Assembly: GCF_000236865.1 (NCBI RefSeq)
Contig: NZ_HE611014.1
Location: 65,820-129,819, forward strand
Length of the DNA stretch: 64,000 nt
From: Senegalimassilia anaerobia JC110
GTDB lineage: Bacteria; Actinomycetota; Coriobacteriia; Coriobacteriales; Eggerthellaceae
Reading direction: 5' to 3'
In this document: one piece after another, positions 8,326 through 17,202 of the stretch
Position numbering within the stretch: position 1 is the first letter of the stretch
How the letters are laid out: the number at the start of each line of letters is the position of its first letter
Notes under the pieces: generated by a model
Databases searched by the model: none
What the model was told of the DNA's origin: nothing
The model's input: the letters and a program-made list of their open reading frames with translations, nothing else
Position numbers and translations under genes: made by a program

Positions 8326-8348
8326 CTCAACGGCATATCAAGTAAACA

Positions 8349-9539
8349 CTACTCGGCGTCGTAGGACTCCTTGAGCGCCTTCAAGGCCGGCAGGCTGTTC
8401 TCGATGGTCTCGCGGGCGATGCAGTAGCTCATGCGCACCCAGCCCGGGCAGCCGAAGCTGTCTGAAGGCACGATGAGCAGCTCGTGCTGCTTCGCACGGT
8501 CGCTGAACGCCTGGGCGTCGGGCTCCAGAGCGCGCACCCACAGGTAAAACGCGCCGTCAGGCTGCACATACTCGTAGCCCATCTCGTCCAGGGCCTCGGT
8601 GAGGATGCGGCGGTTGGTGGCGTAGGCCTCAACATCGGACGGCTCGTCGACGCACGCAGCAGCAACGCGCTGGAACAGTACCGGCGCGCAGATGTAGCCA
8701 TGCGCACGGCCTGCGCCGGCGACGGCGAAGAACACGCGGTCCGCCTCTTCGGCGTCCATGGTGTCGGAAACGTACACGTAGCCGACACGCTCGCCCGGCA
8801 GGCTGAGCGCCTTGGAATACGAATAGCACACCAACGTGCGGGGATAGATGGTGGGAACGTAGGGAACCTCCACGCCGTAGGTGATCTCGCGATACGGCTC
8901 GTCGCTGATCAGGTAGATCGGATGGCCGATCTCCTTGCCCTTCTCCTCGAGCATGGCGGCCAGCGCCTCCAGGTTCTCGCGCGTATACACCGCGCCCACC
9001 GGGTTGTTCGGCGAGTTGATGATGACAGCCGCGGTCTTCTCGTTGATGGCGGCGCCCATGGCCTCCACGTCAAGCTGGAAGCTGGGAACCTGCGTGGGCA
9101 CCTCGACGATGGAGCAGCCCATGGTCTCGATCCACACCTTGTACTCGGGGAAGTACGGGCTAGGGACGATGACCTCGTCGCCGGCGTTGGTGACGGCGCC
9201 CAGGCTGATGGCGATGGATGCGGCGGCGCCCACCGTCATGTACACGCGACCCGCCTTCGCAGGGATGCCGTAGCGGCGGGCGATGCTGTCGGCGATGGTC
9301 TGACGGACGGCGGGGATGCCGGCAGCGGGCGAATACGCGTGCAGCTCGACCGGCGGCAGCTTCATAAGCTCCTCGATGGTGTCGGCCACCTTCTGCGGCG
9401 CGGGCACGCTGGGGTTGCCGATAGAGTAGTCGAACACCTTGTCCTCGCCGATCTCGGCCTTGCGCTTCAAACCGTAGGCGAACAGCTCGCGAATCGCGGA
9501 GGGCGCATTTCCCAGGCCATACATTCTTTCGTCGATCAT
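8349..9539 (-). CDS. Class I/II pyridoxal-phosphate aminotransferase (aspartate aminotransferase type)
   Basis: A 396-residue fold-type I aminotransferase, cytoplasmic. Visible motifs are SPNNPVGAVY (NPxG, substrate carboxylate and PLP contact), YLISDEPYREI with the PLP Asp, and SYSKALSLPGERVGY with the Schiff-base Lys. The DYSIGNPSVPAP start resembles the branch of aspartate/aromatic aminotransferases common in anaerobic Firmicutes and Actinobacteria. The amino donor cannot be told from sequence alone. The gene stands alone; AAGGAG lies upstream of its ATG. Placement next to the PLP synthase and regulator genes may be coincidental. Confidence 0.88.
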   Translation of the reverse strand: MIDERMYGLGNAPSAIRELFAYGLKRKAEIGEDKVFDYSIGNPSVPAPQKVADTIEELMKLPPVELHAYSPAAGIPAVRQTIADSIARRYGIPAKAGRVYMTVGAAASIAISLGAVTNAGDEVIVPSPYFPEYKVWIETMGCSIVEVPTQVPSFQLDVEAMGAAINEKTAAVIINSPNNPVGAVYTRENLEALAAMLEEKGKEIGHPIYLISDEPYREITYGVEVPYVPTIYPRTLVCYSYSKALSLPGERVGYVYVSDTMDAEEADRVFFAVAGAGRAHGYICAPVLFQRVAAACVDEPSDVEAYATNRRILTEALDEMGYEYVQPDGAFYLWVRALEPDAQAFSDRAKQHELLIVPSDSFGCPGWVRMSYCIARETIENSLPALKALKESYDAE

Positions 9540-9983
9540 AAGGTGCTCCTTGCATGCCGGTGCGCATAACGCACGATGATAGGTTCGCCGTTCAGATTAG
9601 CACTTTCGCACCGCGTTGCCGCCCGCATCGCTGCCAACAAAGTTAGCCGGAGCACGAAAACCGCATTTGGGGAAGCCCGACGGAAAGAGCAGCCGGTCGA
9701 TGCGGCGCGCAACCAGCCCGGCCGGCACTCGCCGAGCATACGGATCGGGCGCCCGCGCGCCGCCGCCCACCTGCACGCTCGACCGTTCGCGCGCAGACCG
9801 CTTCCCCGCCGGGAAACCCTTGGGCAACACCTTGCGCCGAAAGCAAACCGTCACCGCCGGCGGGCGCACATTGCGGTACAATAACCCCAGAACACGGGCG
9901 CGTGATCTCGTGGCACACGCTCGAGCCGACCTGAAAACATCCGCGCAGGCGCCCAAGCGCCGCGCACAACGAAAGGGGTTATC
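9540..9983. other. Divergent intergenic region before the universal stress gene
   Basis: About 440 GC-rich bases between the aminotransferase and the universal stress protein gene, which point away from each other. Only a -10-like TACAAT at 9877-9882 stands out, without a matching -35 element. Open frames crossing it are compositional artefacts. I see nothing else. Confidence 0.4.
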
Positions 9984-10427
9984 ATGGCTTTCGGTTACAA
10001 GCGCATCTTCGCAGCACTCGACGGCGCATCCACCCAGCGAGCGGTCATGGAGCGCGCCATCGCCTTGGCGGAGGAAGAGCATGCAGAGCTCACGTTCGGC
10101 CACGTCATCGACTCCGTGCCCTATGAGGCATCGGGCGTCGACTTCGAGCTTCTGTGCAACGAGGGCAAGATCCGCATCAAGACCGACCTTGCCGACCTGC
10201 TGGAGAAGGCCCGCAATAACGCCGACATCCCCTCCGTGCAGCTGATCGTCCGTGCCGGCCGCATCACCGACACGCTGCAGAAGCAGCTCATCGAGCCCAT
10301 CGAGCCCGACCTGGTCATCTGCGGCGAGCGCGGCCTGAGCAACATCAAGTACGTGTTCGTGGGCAGCGTTTCCACGTACCTCATCCGCAACGTCCGCTGC
10401 GACGTGCTGGTGGTCAAGCAGGACTAA
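9984..10427 (+). CDS. Universal stress protein, UspA family
   Basis: A 147-residue single Usp domain, cytoplasmic. It has the ATP-binding signature G-x2-G-x9-G-S as GERG, nine residues, then GSVS (about residues 113-128), so it probably belongs to the nucleotide-binding branch. Asp14 in ALDGAS is the other conserved contact. Length is typical. AAAGGGG precedes the ATG. Monocistronic, closed by the terminator at 10466-10488. Confidence 0.92.
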   Translation: MAFGYKRIFAALDGASTQRAVMERAIALAEEEHAELTFGHVIDSVPYEASGVDFELLCNEGKIRIKTDLADLLEKARNNADIPSVQLIVRAGRITDTLQKQLIEPIEPDLVICGERGLSNIKYVFVGSVSTYLIRNVRCDVLVVKQD

Positions 10428-10465
10428 CCGCGCAAAGCGAACGGCGAAACAAGCATGAACGGAAA

Positions 10466-10488
10466 AGCGGGGGCCATCGGCCCCCGCT
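10466..10488 (+). terminator. Terminator after the universal stress gene
   Basis: A ten-bp stem with a three-base loop (AGCGGGGGCC, ATC, complement) is followed by TTCGTTT. It lies between convergent genes and, having A residues on its left, may act in both directions. Confidence 0.85.
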
Positions 10489-10507
10489 TTCGTTTCGAGA
10501 TATGATG

Positions 10508-11224
10508 CTACGACGTGACCAGTAAAACGGTGCCGATGACCAGCAGCAACACATACGTCAGCTTCAGGAAGCGCTCCTGGCTGATGCGCTTGGCAAGCTT
10601 GCCGCCCACCACCGTGGCCAGCACGATGAGCGGGACGCAGCACAGCACCATGACCCACACCTCGTGGGTGAAGTGCCCCTGGTACAGCTGCGCGCCGGCG
10701 TACAGCAGGTTGAGGATGGACCATACCGCCGACAGCGTGGCGCGGAACTGATCCTTGTCCGTGAGCTTCTGCACCGCGTAGATGACCAGCAGCGCGCCGC
10801 CCGAAACGAACATGCCCTGGATCAGGCCCGCCGCCGCCAGCACGCCCCACAGCGCCCACTCGGGCAGGAACGACTGCTTGCGCTGCACGAGGTTCTTAAT
10901 GCCCACGGCAAGGATGACCAGGCCGTATATCTTCAGCAGCGCATGCAGCGGCACCACGGAGTCAAGCCAGGCGCCCAGCACCACGAACGGCAGCATGACG
11001 CCCACGATCTTGCCGAGCTCGCGCCAATGGATGCTGCGGATGTTCAGCACGGCCAGCACCGTACAGGCCAGAAAGCCCGTGGCGTTCAAGATGGACACCG
11101 AGCTTTGCAGCCCCAGCGTGAGCGTGCCCACCGGCATGCAGAAGATGTTGCCGGCGAAGCCGGTGATGGCCTGCACGGTGTAGCCGAACAAGAACACCGC
11201 CAGGAATATGACGTTCTTAACCAA
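10508..11224 (-). CDS. TauE/SafE (TSUP) family membrane transporter
   Basis: A 238-residue integral membrane protein with about eight hydrophobic segments. The TSUP pattern is present twice: GYTVQAITGFAGNIF near the N-terminus and AAAGLIQGMFVSGGALLVIY in the middle. Family members export sulfite, sulfoacetate or related organic anions; the substrate here is not evident. The start is a TTG with GAGGG six bases upstream. It diverges from the 5-oxoproline operon, which may be a link, but none is shown. Confidence 0.85.
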   Translation of the reverse strand: MVKNVIFLAVFLFGYTVQAITGFAGNIFCMPVGTLTLGLQSSVSILNATGFLACTVLAVLNIRSIHWRELGKIVGVMLPFVVLGAWLDSVVPLHALLKIYGLVILAVGIKNLVQRKQSFLPEWALWGVLAAAGLIQGMFVSGGALLVIYAVQKLTDKDQFRATLSAVWSILNLLYAGAQLYQGHFTHEVWVMVLCCVPLIVLATVVGGKLAKRISQERFLKLTYVLLLVIGTVLLVTS

Positions 11225-11554
11225 CCGAGACCCTCGCTCCCGTTACCTTGCAATCGGCGAAACGACGCCAAAGGCGCTCCGTTGCCGCATGGTCGTTGCA
11301 ACGACGCCGCAGGCGCGGCAATGCCGCACGCGCTCCACTGCCGCCGACGCCCCGCTGCCGCGCGATGCGCCCCGCTAACCGGAATGCCCACCTGCTCAGC
11401 CGCGCCTTTTGCCGCGTATCCGCGGCTTCATCGTTATCCATGAAATAAGTTGCAAGTATATTACCAAAATGCCTATTTGCGGCTAATTGCCTTAGCATGA
11501 AGGGGAACATCATCTACCATAGGCAAGTACGCAATCCGAAAGCATAGGGGAACA
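11225..11554. other. Divergent intergenic region before pxpB
   Basis: About 330 bases. The left two thirds are GC-rich with repeated GCAAC/GACGC words and no clear feature. The stretch at about 11440-11500 is AT-rich (TTGCAAGTATATT) and is the likely promoter zone of the pxp operon, though I cannot fix a -35/-10 pair. Confidence 0.4.
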
Positions 11555-12283
11555 GTGGCTGGATTCAACATCACCATCGCTGGCGACTCCGCTATCAACT
11601 TGGAGTTCGCCAAAACCATATCGCCGCAAACCAGCGGCATGATCCGCGTTGCGGCGCAGACGCTCACCGACGATCCCATCCCCGGGGTCACCGAGCTGGT
11701 GCCCACGTTCTGCTCGCTCATGGTCACCTACGACCCGTGCGTCATCGGCTACGACGAGCTGTGCCAACGCGTGCAGGGCAAGCTGCGCAACCTGGCCGCC
11801 GCAGAGGCGGGCGTGAAGCGCATCGTGGTCATCCCCGTCTGCTACGGCGGGGAGTTCGGCCCCGACCTGCCCACGGTGGCACACCATGCCGGCATGTCCG
11901 AGCAGGACGTCGTCAGCCTGCACTGCGCGCACGACTACCTTATCGACATGCTGGGCTTCCTGCCCGGCTTCGCCTACCTGGGCGGACTGGACCCGCGGCT
12001 GCACACGCCGCGCCTTTCCGTTCCGCGCACCGAGATCCCCGCAGGCAGCGTGGGCATCGGCGGCGCGCAGACGGGCATCTACCCGCTGGCAAGCCCCGGA
12101 GGCTGGCAGATCATCGGCCGCAGCCCCGTGCGCCCGTATGACCCTGAGCGCGCTCAGCCCATCCTGTACCGCGCCGGCGAATATCTTCGCTTCCAGCCCA
12201 TCACGCAGAAGCAGTACGACGCCATCGAGGCGCAGATCGCCGCAGGCGGCTATGAGTGCGACGTTATCGTAGAGGAGGTCTAG
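11555..12283 (+). CDS. pxpB: 5-oxoprolinase subunit B (KipI family)
   Basis: A 242-residue homologue of B. subtilis KipI and of the first half of the urea-carboxylase carboxyltransferase domain. Diagnostic stretch: VCYGGEFGPDL, then MLGFLPGFAYLGGLD and the VPAG-like VPRTEIPAGSVGIGGAQTG. PxpA, PxpB and PxpC together hydrolyse 5-oxoproline to glutamate at the cost of ATP. GTG start with AGGGG upstream. It opens the six-gene operon and is followed by pxpC after one base, so the pair is probably co-assembled. Confidence 0.92.
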   Translation: MAGFNITIAGDSAINLEFAKTISPQTSGMIRVAAQTLTDDPIPGVTELVPTFCSLMVTYDPCVIGYDELCQRVQGKLRNLAAAEAGVKRIVVIPVCYGGEFGPDLPTVAHHAGMSEQDVVSLHCAHDYLIDMLGFLPGFAYLGGLDPRLHTPRLSVPRTEIPAGSVGIGGAQTGIYPLASPGGWQIIGRSPVRPYDPERAQPILYRAGEYLRFQPITQKQYDAIEAQIAAGGYECDVIVEEV

Positions 12284-12284
12284 C

Positions 12285-13418
12285 ATGGGAGTCACCGCCA
12301 TCAAGCCCGGCATCCTGACCACCGTGCAGGACCGGGGCCGCACCGGCTATCTGGGCAGCGGCTTCAGCCCGTCGGGCGTCATGGACACCCGCGCGCTGCA
12401 CACGGCCAACCTTCTGATCGACAACGACCCCGACGCCCCCGTCCTGGAGTTCTGCCTGGCCGGGCCGACGCTTCGCTTCACCACCAGCACCTACGTCGCC
12501 ATCACCGGCGGCGACTTCCGCCCCACGCTCGACGGCCGCCCCGCGCCCATGTACACCGCGCTTGCCGTGCACCGCGGCAGCGTGCTGGCCTTCGGCGCCC
12601 CGAAAACGGGCATGTACGGCTACCTGGCCATCGCGGGCGGTTCCATCAACGCGCCCGAGGTCATGGGCAGCCGTTCCACCAACTTGAAGTGCGGCATCGG
12701 CGGATGGAAAGGCCGCGCGCTCATCACCGGCGACTACCTGCCGTTCTGCACGCGCAACATCGACTTCATCCCCAACCTGGGCTCGCACACCGTCGACCGG
12801 GACGACGCGTTCTACGGCTTCGACGACCCCGAGATCACGCTGCGCGTGGTGCCCGGCCCGCAGGAGGACATGTTCACGCAAGACGGCGTGGACACCTTCT
12901 ACGGCCAGCCCTACACCACCACCAGCCGCTGCGACCGCATGGGATTCCGCCTGGACGGCCCGGAGATCGAAACGGTGAACGGCAGCGATATCATCTCGGA
13001 CGGCATCGCGCTGGGCGCCGTGCAGATCCCCGCCGACGGCCGCCCCATCATCATGCTCTCCGACCGCCAAACCACCGGCGGCTACGCCAAGATCGGCACC
13101 GTCTGCAGCGTCGACCTGCCCAAGCTGGTGCAGTGCACGCCGGGCCGCATCATCCGCTTCGCCCCCGTCACCATCCAGCAGGCGCAGGACCTGTACCGTC
13201 AGGAAGCGCGCCGCATGGAGGCGCTCGCCAAGATGGTCAGGCGCCCCTGCTACGGCGGCATATCGCCGCGAAGGACGGCGCGAAGGCTGACGCCCATCTT
13301 GGAAGCGCAGGCCCGCGCGCACGCGTCCGGCAGCCAGAAGCTGTGGATCGAACTGAGCAAGACCGAGCAACAACGCTTGCAGCCCGCAGAGCAGCCCGCA
13401 AGCGATCCGAACCGATAG
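12285..13418 (+). CDS. pxpC: 5-oxoprolinase subunit C (KipA family, biotin-dependent carboxyltransferase fold)
   Basis: A 377-residue homologue of KipA and of the second half of the urea-carboxylase carboxyltransferase domain. Recognisable blocks are GILTTVQDRGRTGYLGSGFSP near the start, RVVPGPQEDMF, and SDRMGFRL-like SRCDRMGFRLDGP. The last 60 or so residues are a basic, poorly conserved tail. It works with PxpB and PxpA in ATP-dependent 5-oxoproline cleavage. The biotin carrier gene follows after nine bases. Confidence 0.92.
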   Translation: MGVTAIKPGILTTVQDRGRTGYLGSGFSPSGVMDTRALHTANLLIDNDPDAPVLEFCLAGPTLRFTTSTYVAITGGDFRPTLDGRPAPMYTALAVHRGSVLAFGAPKTGMYGYLAIAGGSINAPEVMGSRSTNLKCGIGGWKGRALITGDYLPFCTRNIDFIPNLGSHTVDRDDAFYGFDDPEITLRVVPGPQEDMFTQDGVDTFYGQPYTTTSRCDRMGFRLDGPEIETVNGSDIISDGIALGAVQIPADGRPIIMLSDRQTTGGYAKIGTVCSVDLPKLVQCTPGRIIRFAPVTIQQAQDLYRQEARRMEALAKMVRRPCYGGISPRRTARRLTPILEAQARAHASGSQKLWIELSKTEQQRLQPAEQPASDPNR

Positions 13419-13427
13419 GAGCACCCC

Positions 13428-13958
13428 ATGACCACGAACGAAACCAACGGCACCGCCGACGCCATGAAGCAGCGCCGCGAGAACATCCTCGACCTTCTCG
13501 ACATCATGGACGAGGGCAACCTGACGGCCCTGCGCTTCAAGGACGGCCAGGTGGAGATCGAGCTCGAGCGCAAGCCCGCCGCCGGCGCGCTGTCCGCTTC
13601 CACCCTGCCCCTCATGGCCGAGCGCGTCGGCCAGCTGCTCAACGCCCGCGAGGACGCCACCGGCGTGGTGGCCGGCGCCGCAAGCGCGCCCGTGGCCGGC
13701 GAGGATGACGCCAGCGTGGTCCGCAGCCCCATGGTGGGCACGTTCTACGCCGGCCCCAGCCCCGACGAGGACCCGTTCGTGAAGGTGGGCCAAGAGGTGC
13801 TGACCGGCCAGACGCTGGCCATCGTGGAGGCCATGAAGATGATGAACGAGATCACCGCCCCCGCGCCGGGCGTCATCACCGAGGTGCTGGCCGCAAACGG
13901 CACGCAGGTCGAGTACGACCAGCCGCTGTTCCGCATCTCCACCAGCGCGAACGCGTAA
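13428..13958 (+). CDS. accB: Biotin carboxyl carrier protein
   Basis: A 176-residue carrier. The C-terminal biotinyl domain (about 95-172) holds the biotinylated Lys in EAMKMMNEI, and a central alanine-rich linker joins it to an N-terminal helical part. As in the AccB family, it shuttles carboxybiotin between a biotin carboxylase and a carboxyltransferase. No accA or accD is present in this window; the neighbouring carboxyltransferase-fold proteins are PxpB and PxpC, which suggests that it serves this operon rather than fatty-acid synthesis. Spacing to accC is 15 bases. Confidence 0.93.
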   Translation: MTTNETNGTADAMKQRRENILDLLDIMDEGNLTALRFKDGQVEIELERKPAAGALSASTLPLMAERVGQLLNAREDATGVVAGAASAPVAGEDDASVVRSPMVGTFYAGPSPDEDPFVKVGQEVLTGQTLAIVEAMKMMNEITAPAPGVITEVLAANGTQVEYDQPLFRISTSANA

Positions 13959-13973
13959 GGCCAGGCGAGCCCC

Positions 13974-15329
<1,356 letters not shown>

Positions 15330-15350
15330 GGATCAACGAAAGGAAGCGTT

Positions 15351-16193
15351 ATGGGAATCGAAATGCCGGTACCCGCAAAGCCCGAAGGCGTCGACGCCGA
15401 GGTGTGGGAGCAGATGCTCCATGCCACGCCGGCTGAGGCGCGCCATCTGATCCGCGAAGGCAAGTTCGCCGCTCCTACGAGCGGCCTGTGCCCGGGTTAT
15501 GCGCAGGCGAACCTGATCATCCTGCCGCGCGAGCAGGCCTATGATTTCCTGTTGTTCGCGCAGCGCAACCCCAAGCCCTGCCCCATCCTGGAGGTCACCG
15601 AGGTGGGCGAGCGCATGACGCACATCTGCGCGAAGGATTGCGACGTTGCCACCGACTTCCCCGGATACCGCATCTACAAGGACGGCGTCATGGTGGACGA
15701 GGTCGACAACGTGGTGGACTACTGGCGCGATGACCTGGTGGCGTTCATCATCGGCTGCTCGTTCAGCTTCGAAAGCGAGCTCATTGAGGCAGGCATCGAA
15801 ATGCGCCACAACACGCAGGGCCGCAACGTGTCCATGTACCTCACCAACCTGGCGTGCGAGCCGGCCGGCTCCATGAGCGGCAACACGGTGGTCAGCATGC
15901 GACCCATCCCCTACGACCAGGTGGTGAAGGCGGTGCAGATCTCCGGCGCCATCCCGAAGGTGCACGGCGCGCCCGTGCATATCGGCGACCCTTCCGTCAT
16001 CGGCATCAAGGACATCGCCAAGCCCGACTTCGGCGACCCGGTGGACATCAACCCCGGCGAGGTGCCGGTGTTCTGGGCATGTGGCGTCACCCCGCAGTCC
16101 ATCGTCATGAACAGCAAGCCGCCGTTCGCCATCACGCACGCCCCCGGCTACATGCTGATCACGGACACCAAGAACGTGGACCTGAAGGGCTAA
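15351..16193 (+). CDS. DUF1445 / YcsI family protein, putative D-glutamate cyclase
   Basis: A 280-residue member of the YcsI family (often labelled putative hydro-lyase). Conserved stretches are [39 protein letters not shown] and WACGVTPQ. The human relative converts D-glutamate to 5-oxo-D-proline; in this operon such an activity would feed the 5-oxoprolinase subunits, giving a D-Glu to 5-oxoproline to Glu route. That is inference from family and context. It lies 21 bases after accC. Confidence 0.85.
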   Translation: MGIEMPVPAKPEGVDAEVWEQMLHATPAEARHLIREGKFAAPTSGLCPGYAQANLIILPREQAYDFLLFAQRNPKPCPILEVTEVGERMTHICAKDCDVATDFPGYRIYKDGVMVDEVDNVVDYWRDDLVAFIIGCSFSFESELIEAGIEMRHNTQGRNVSMYLTNLACEPAGSMSGNTVVSMRPIPYDQVVKAVQISGAIPKVHGAPVHIGDPSVIGIKDIAKPDFGDPVDINPGEVPVFWACGVTPQSIVMNSKPPFAITHAPGYMLITDTKNVDLKG

Positions 16194-16254
16194 CCGGGCA
16201 ATCGCGCCGACCCGCCTAAGGTTGCCCAAGGGGAGAACAACCCGAACCGACGCC

Positions 16255-16286
16255 GTGCGCGGTTGCGGCATGCCGCAACCGCGCAC
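16255..16286. repeat. Perfect 32-bp palindrome between the cyclase-like gene and pxpA
   Basis: Bases 16255-16270 and 16271-16286 are exact complements with no central loop. It lies in the only sizeable gap (125 bases) of the pxp operon, 32 bases before pxpA. As RNA it would form a GC-rich hairpin of about 14 pairs without a U-run. Possible roles are attenuation, mRNA processing or a protein-binding site. Confidence 0.6.
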
Positions 16287-16318
16287 GCTCATGTATATGG
16301 AAATGGAAGTGTTTGAAC

Positions 16319-17074
16319 ATGCCGAGCATCGATCTCAACTCCGACCTGGGAGAAAGCTTCGGGCGATACACGCTTGGGCTTGACGATCAGGTCATCCCGC
16401 TGGTTTCCAGCGTCAACGTGGCGTGCGGCATGCACGCCGGCGATCCGGCGGTCATGCGCCGCACCGTCAAGCTCGCCGCCGAGGCGGGCGTTGCCGTGGG
16501 CGCGCATCCGGGCTACCCCGACCTGCAGGGCTTCGGTCGCCGCGACATCGCCATGTCGCCCGACGAGGCCTACGACTACATCCTGTACCAGATCGGCGCG
16601 CTGCAGGCCTTCTGCCACGCCACCGGCGCGCGCATGCACCACGTGAAGCCGCACGGCCAGCTGTACAACCGCGCCGCCGTGGACCCGGAGCTTGCCCGCG
16701 CCGTGGCCGCCGCCGTGCACGACGCCAACCTGGACCTGGTGCTGGTGGGCCTGGCGAACAGCGAGCTCATCCGCGCGGGCCAGGCGGAGGGAATCCGCAC
16801 TGCGCAGGAATTCTTCGCCGACCGCAACTACACCGACGAGGGCCTGCTGGTGTCGCGCAAGCTCCCCGACGCCGTCATCACCGACGAGGACTTCGCCGTG
16901 GCGCGCGTGGTGCGCGCGGTGAAGGAAGGCGCCATCGAGTCGGCATCGGGCAAGCTGATCACCGTGAAGCCCGACACCATCTGCATCCACGGCGACAACG
17001 TTCACGCGCTCGAGTTCGCCGGTAAGATCCGCACCGCGCTGACCGAGGCCGGCGTCGAGGTGAAGCCCGTGTAG
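16319..17074 (+). CDS. pxpA: 5-oxoprolinase subunit A (LamB/YcsF family)
   Basis: A 251-residue LamB/YcsF protein. Signature: IDLNSDLGESFGRY at the start, NVACGMHAGDP, AHPGYPDLQGFGRR, and HVKPHGQLYN, with the conserved His and Asp residues of the deacetylase-like barrel. It is the hydrolytic or ring-opening partner of PxpBC. I chose the ATG with GGAAG nine bases upstream; a TTG two codons earlier is possible. It ends the operon and is followed by the terminator at 17098-17129. Confidence 0.93.
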   Translation: MPSIDLNSDLGESFGRYTLGLDDQVIPLVSSVNVACGMHAGDPAVMRRTVKLAAEAGVAVGAHPGYPDLQGFGRRDIAMSPDEAYDYILYQIGALQAFCHATGARMHHVKPHGQLYNRAAVDPELARAVAAAVHDANLDLVLVGLANSELIRAGQAEGIRTAQEFFADRNYTDEGLLVSRKLPDAVITDEDFAVARVVRAVKEGAIESASGKLITVKPDTICIHGDNVHALEFAGKIRTALTEAGVEVKPV

Positions 17075-17097
17075 AAATCCACAGCATAGCGAAACGC

Positions 17098-17129
17098 GAA
17101 GAGGGCCGGGTACCAACCCGGCCCTCTTC
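17098..17129 (+). terminator. Terminator after pxpA
   Basis: A 14-bp perfect stem with loop ACCA (17112-17115), followed by TTGCG. It lies between the convergent pxpA and the giant surface-protein gene and closes the pxp operon. Confidence 0.85.
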
Positions 17130-17202
17130 TTGCGTCCCGCCGCCGCCCTATGCAGGTGCGGCAGCGGGTTTTCGTATCCGGCCTTCGCCGGGTTCGGCTG
17201 CG

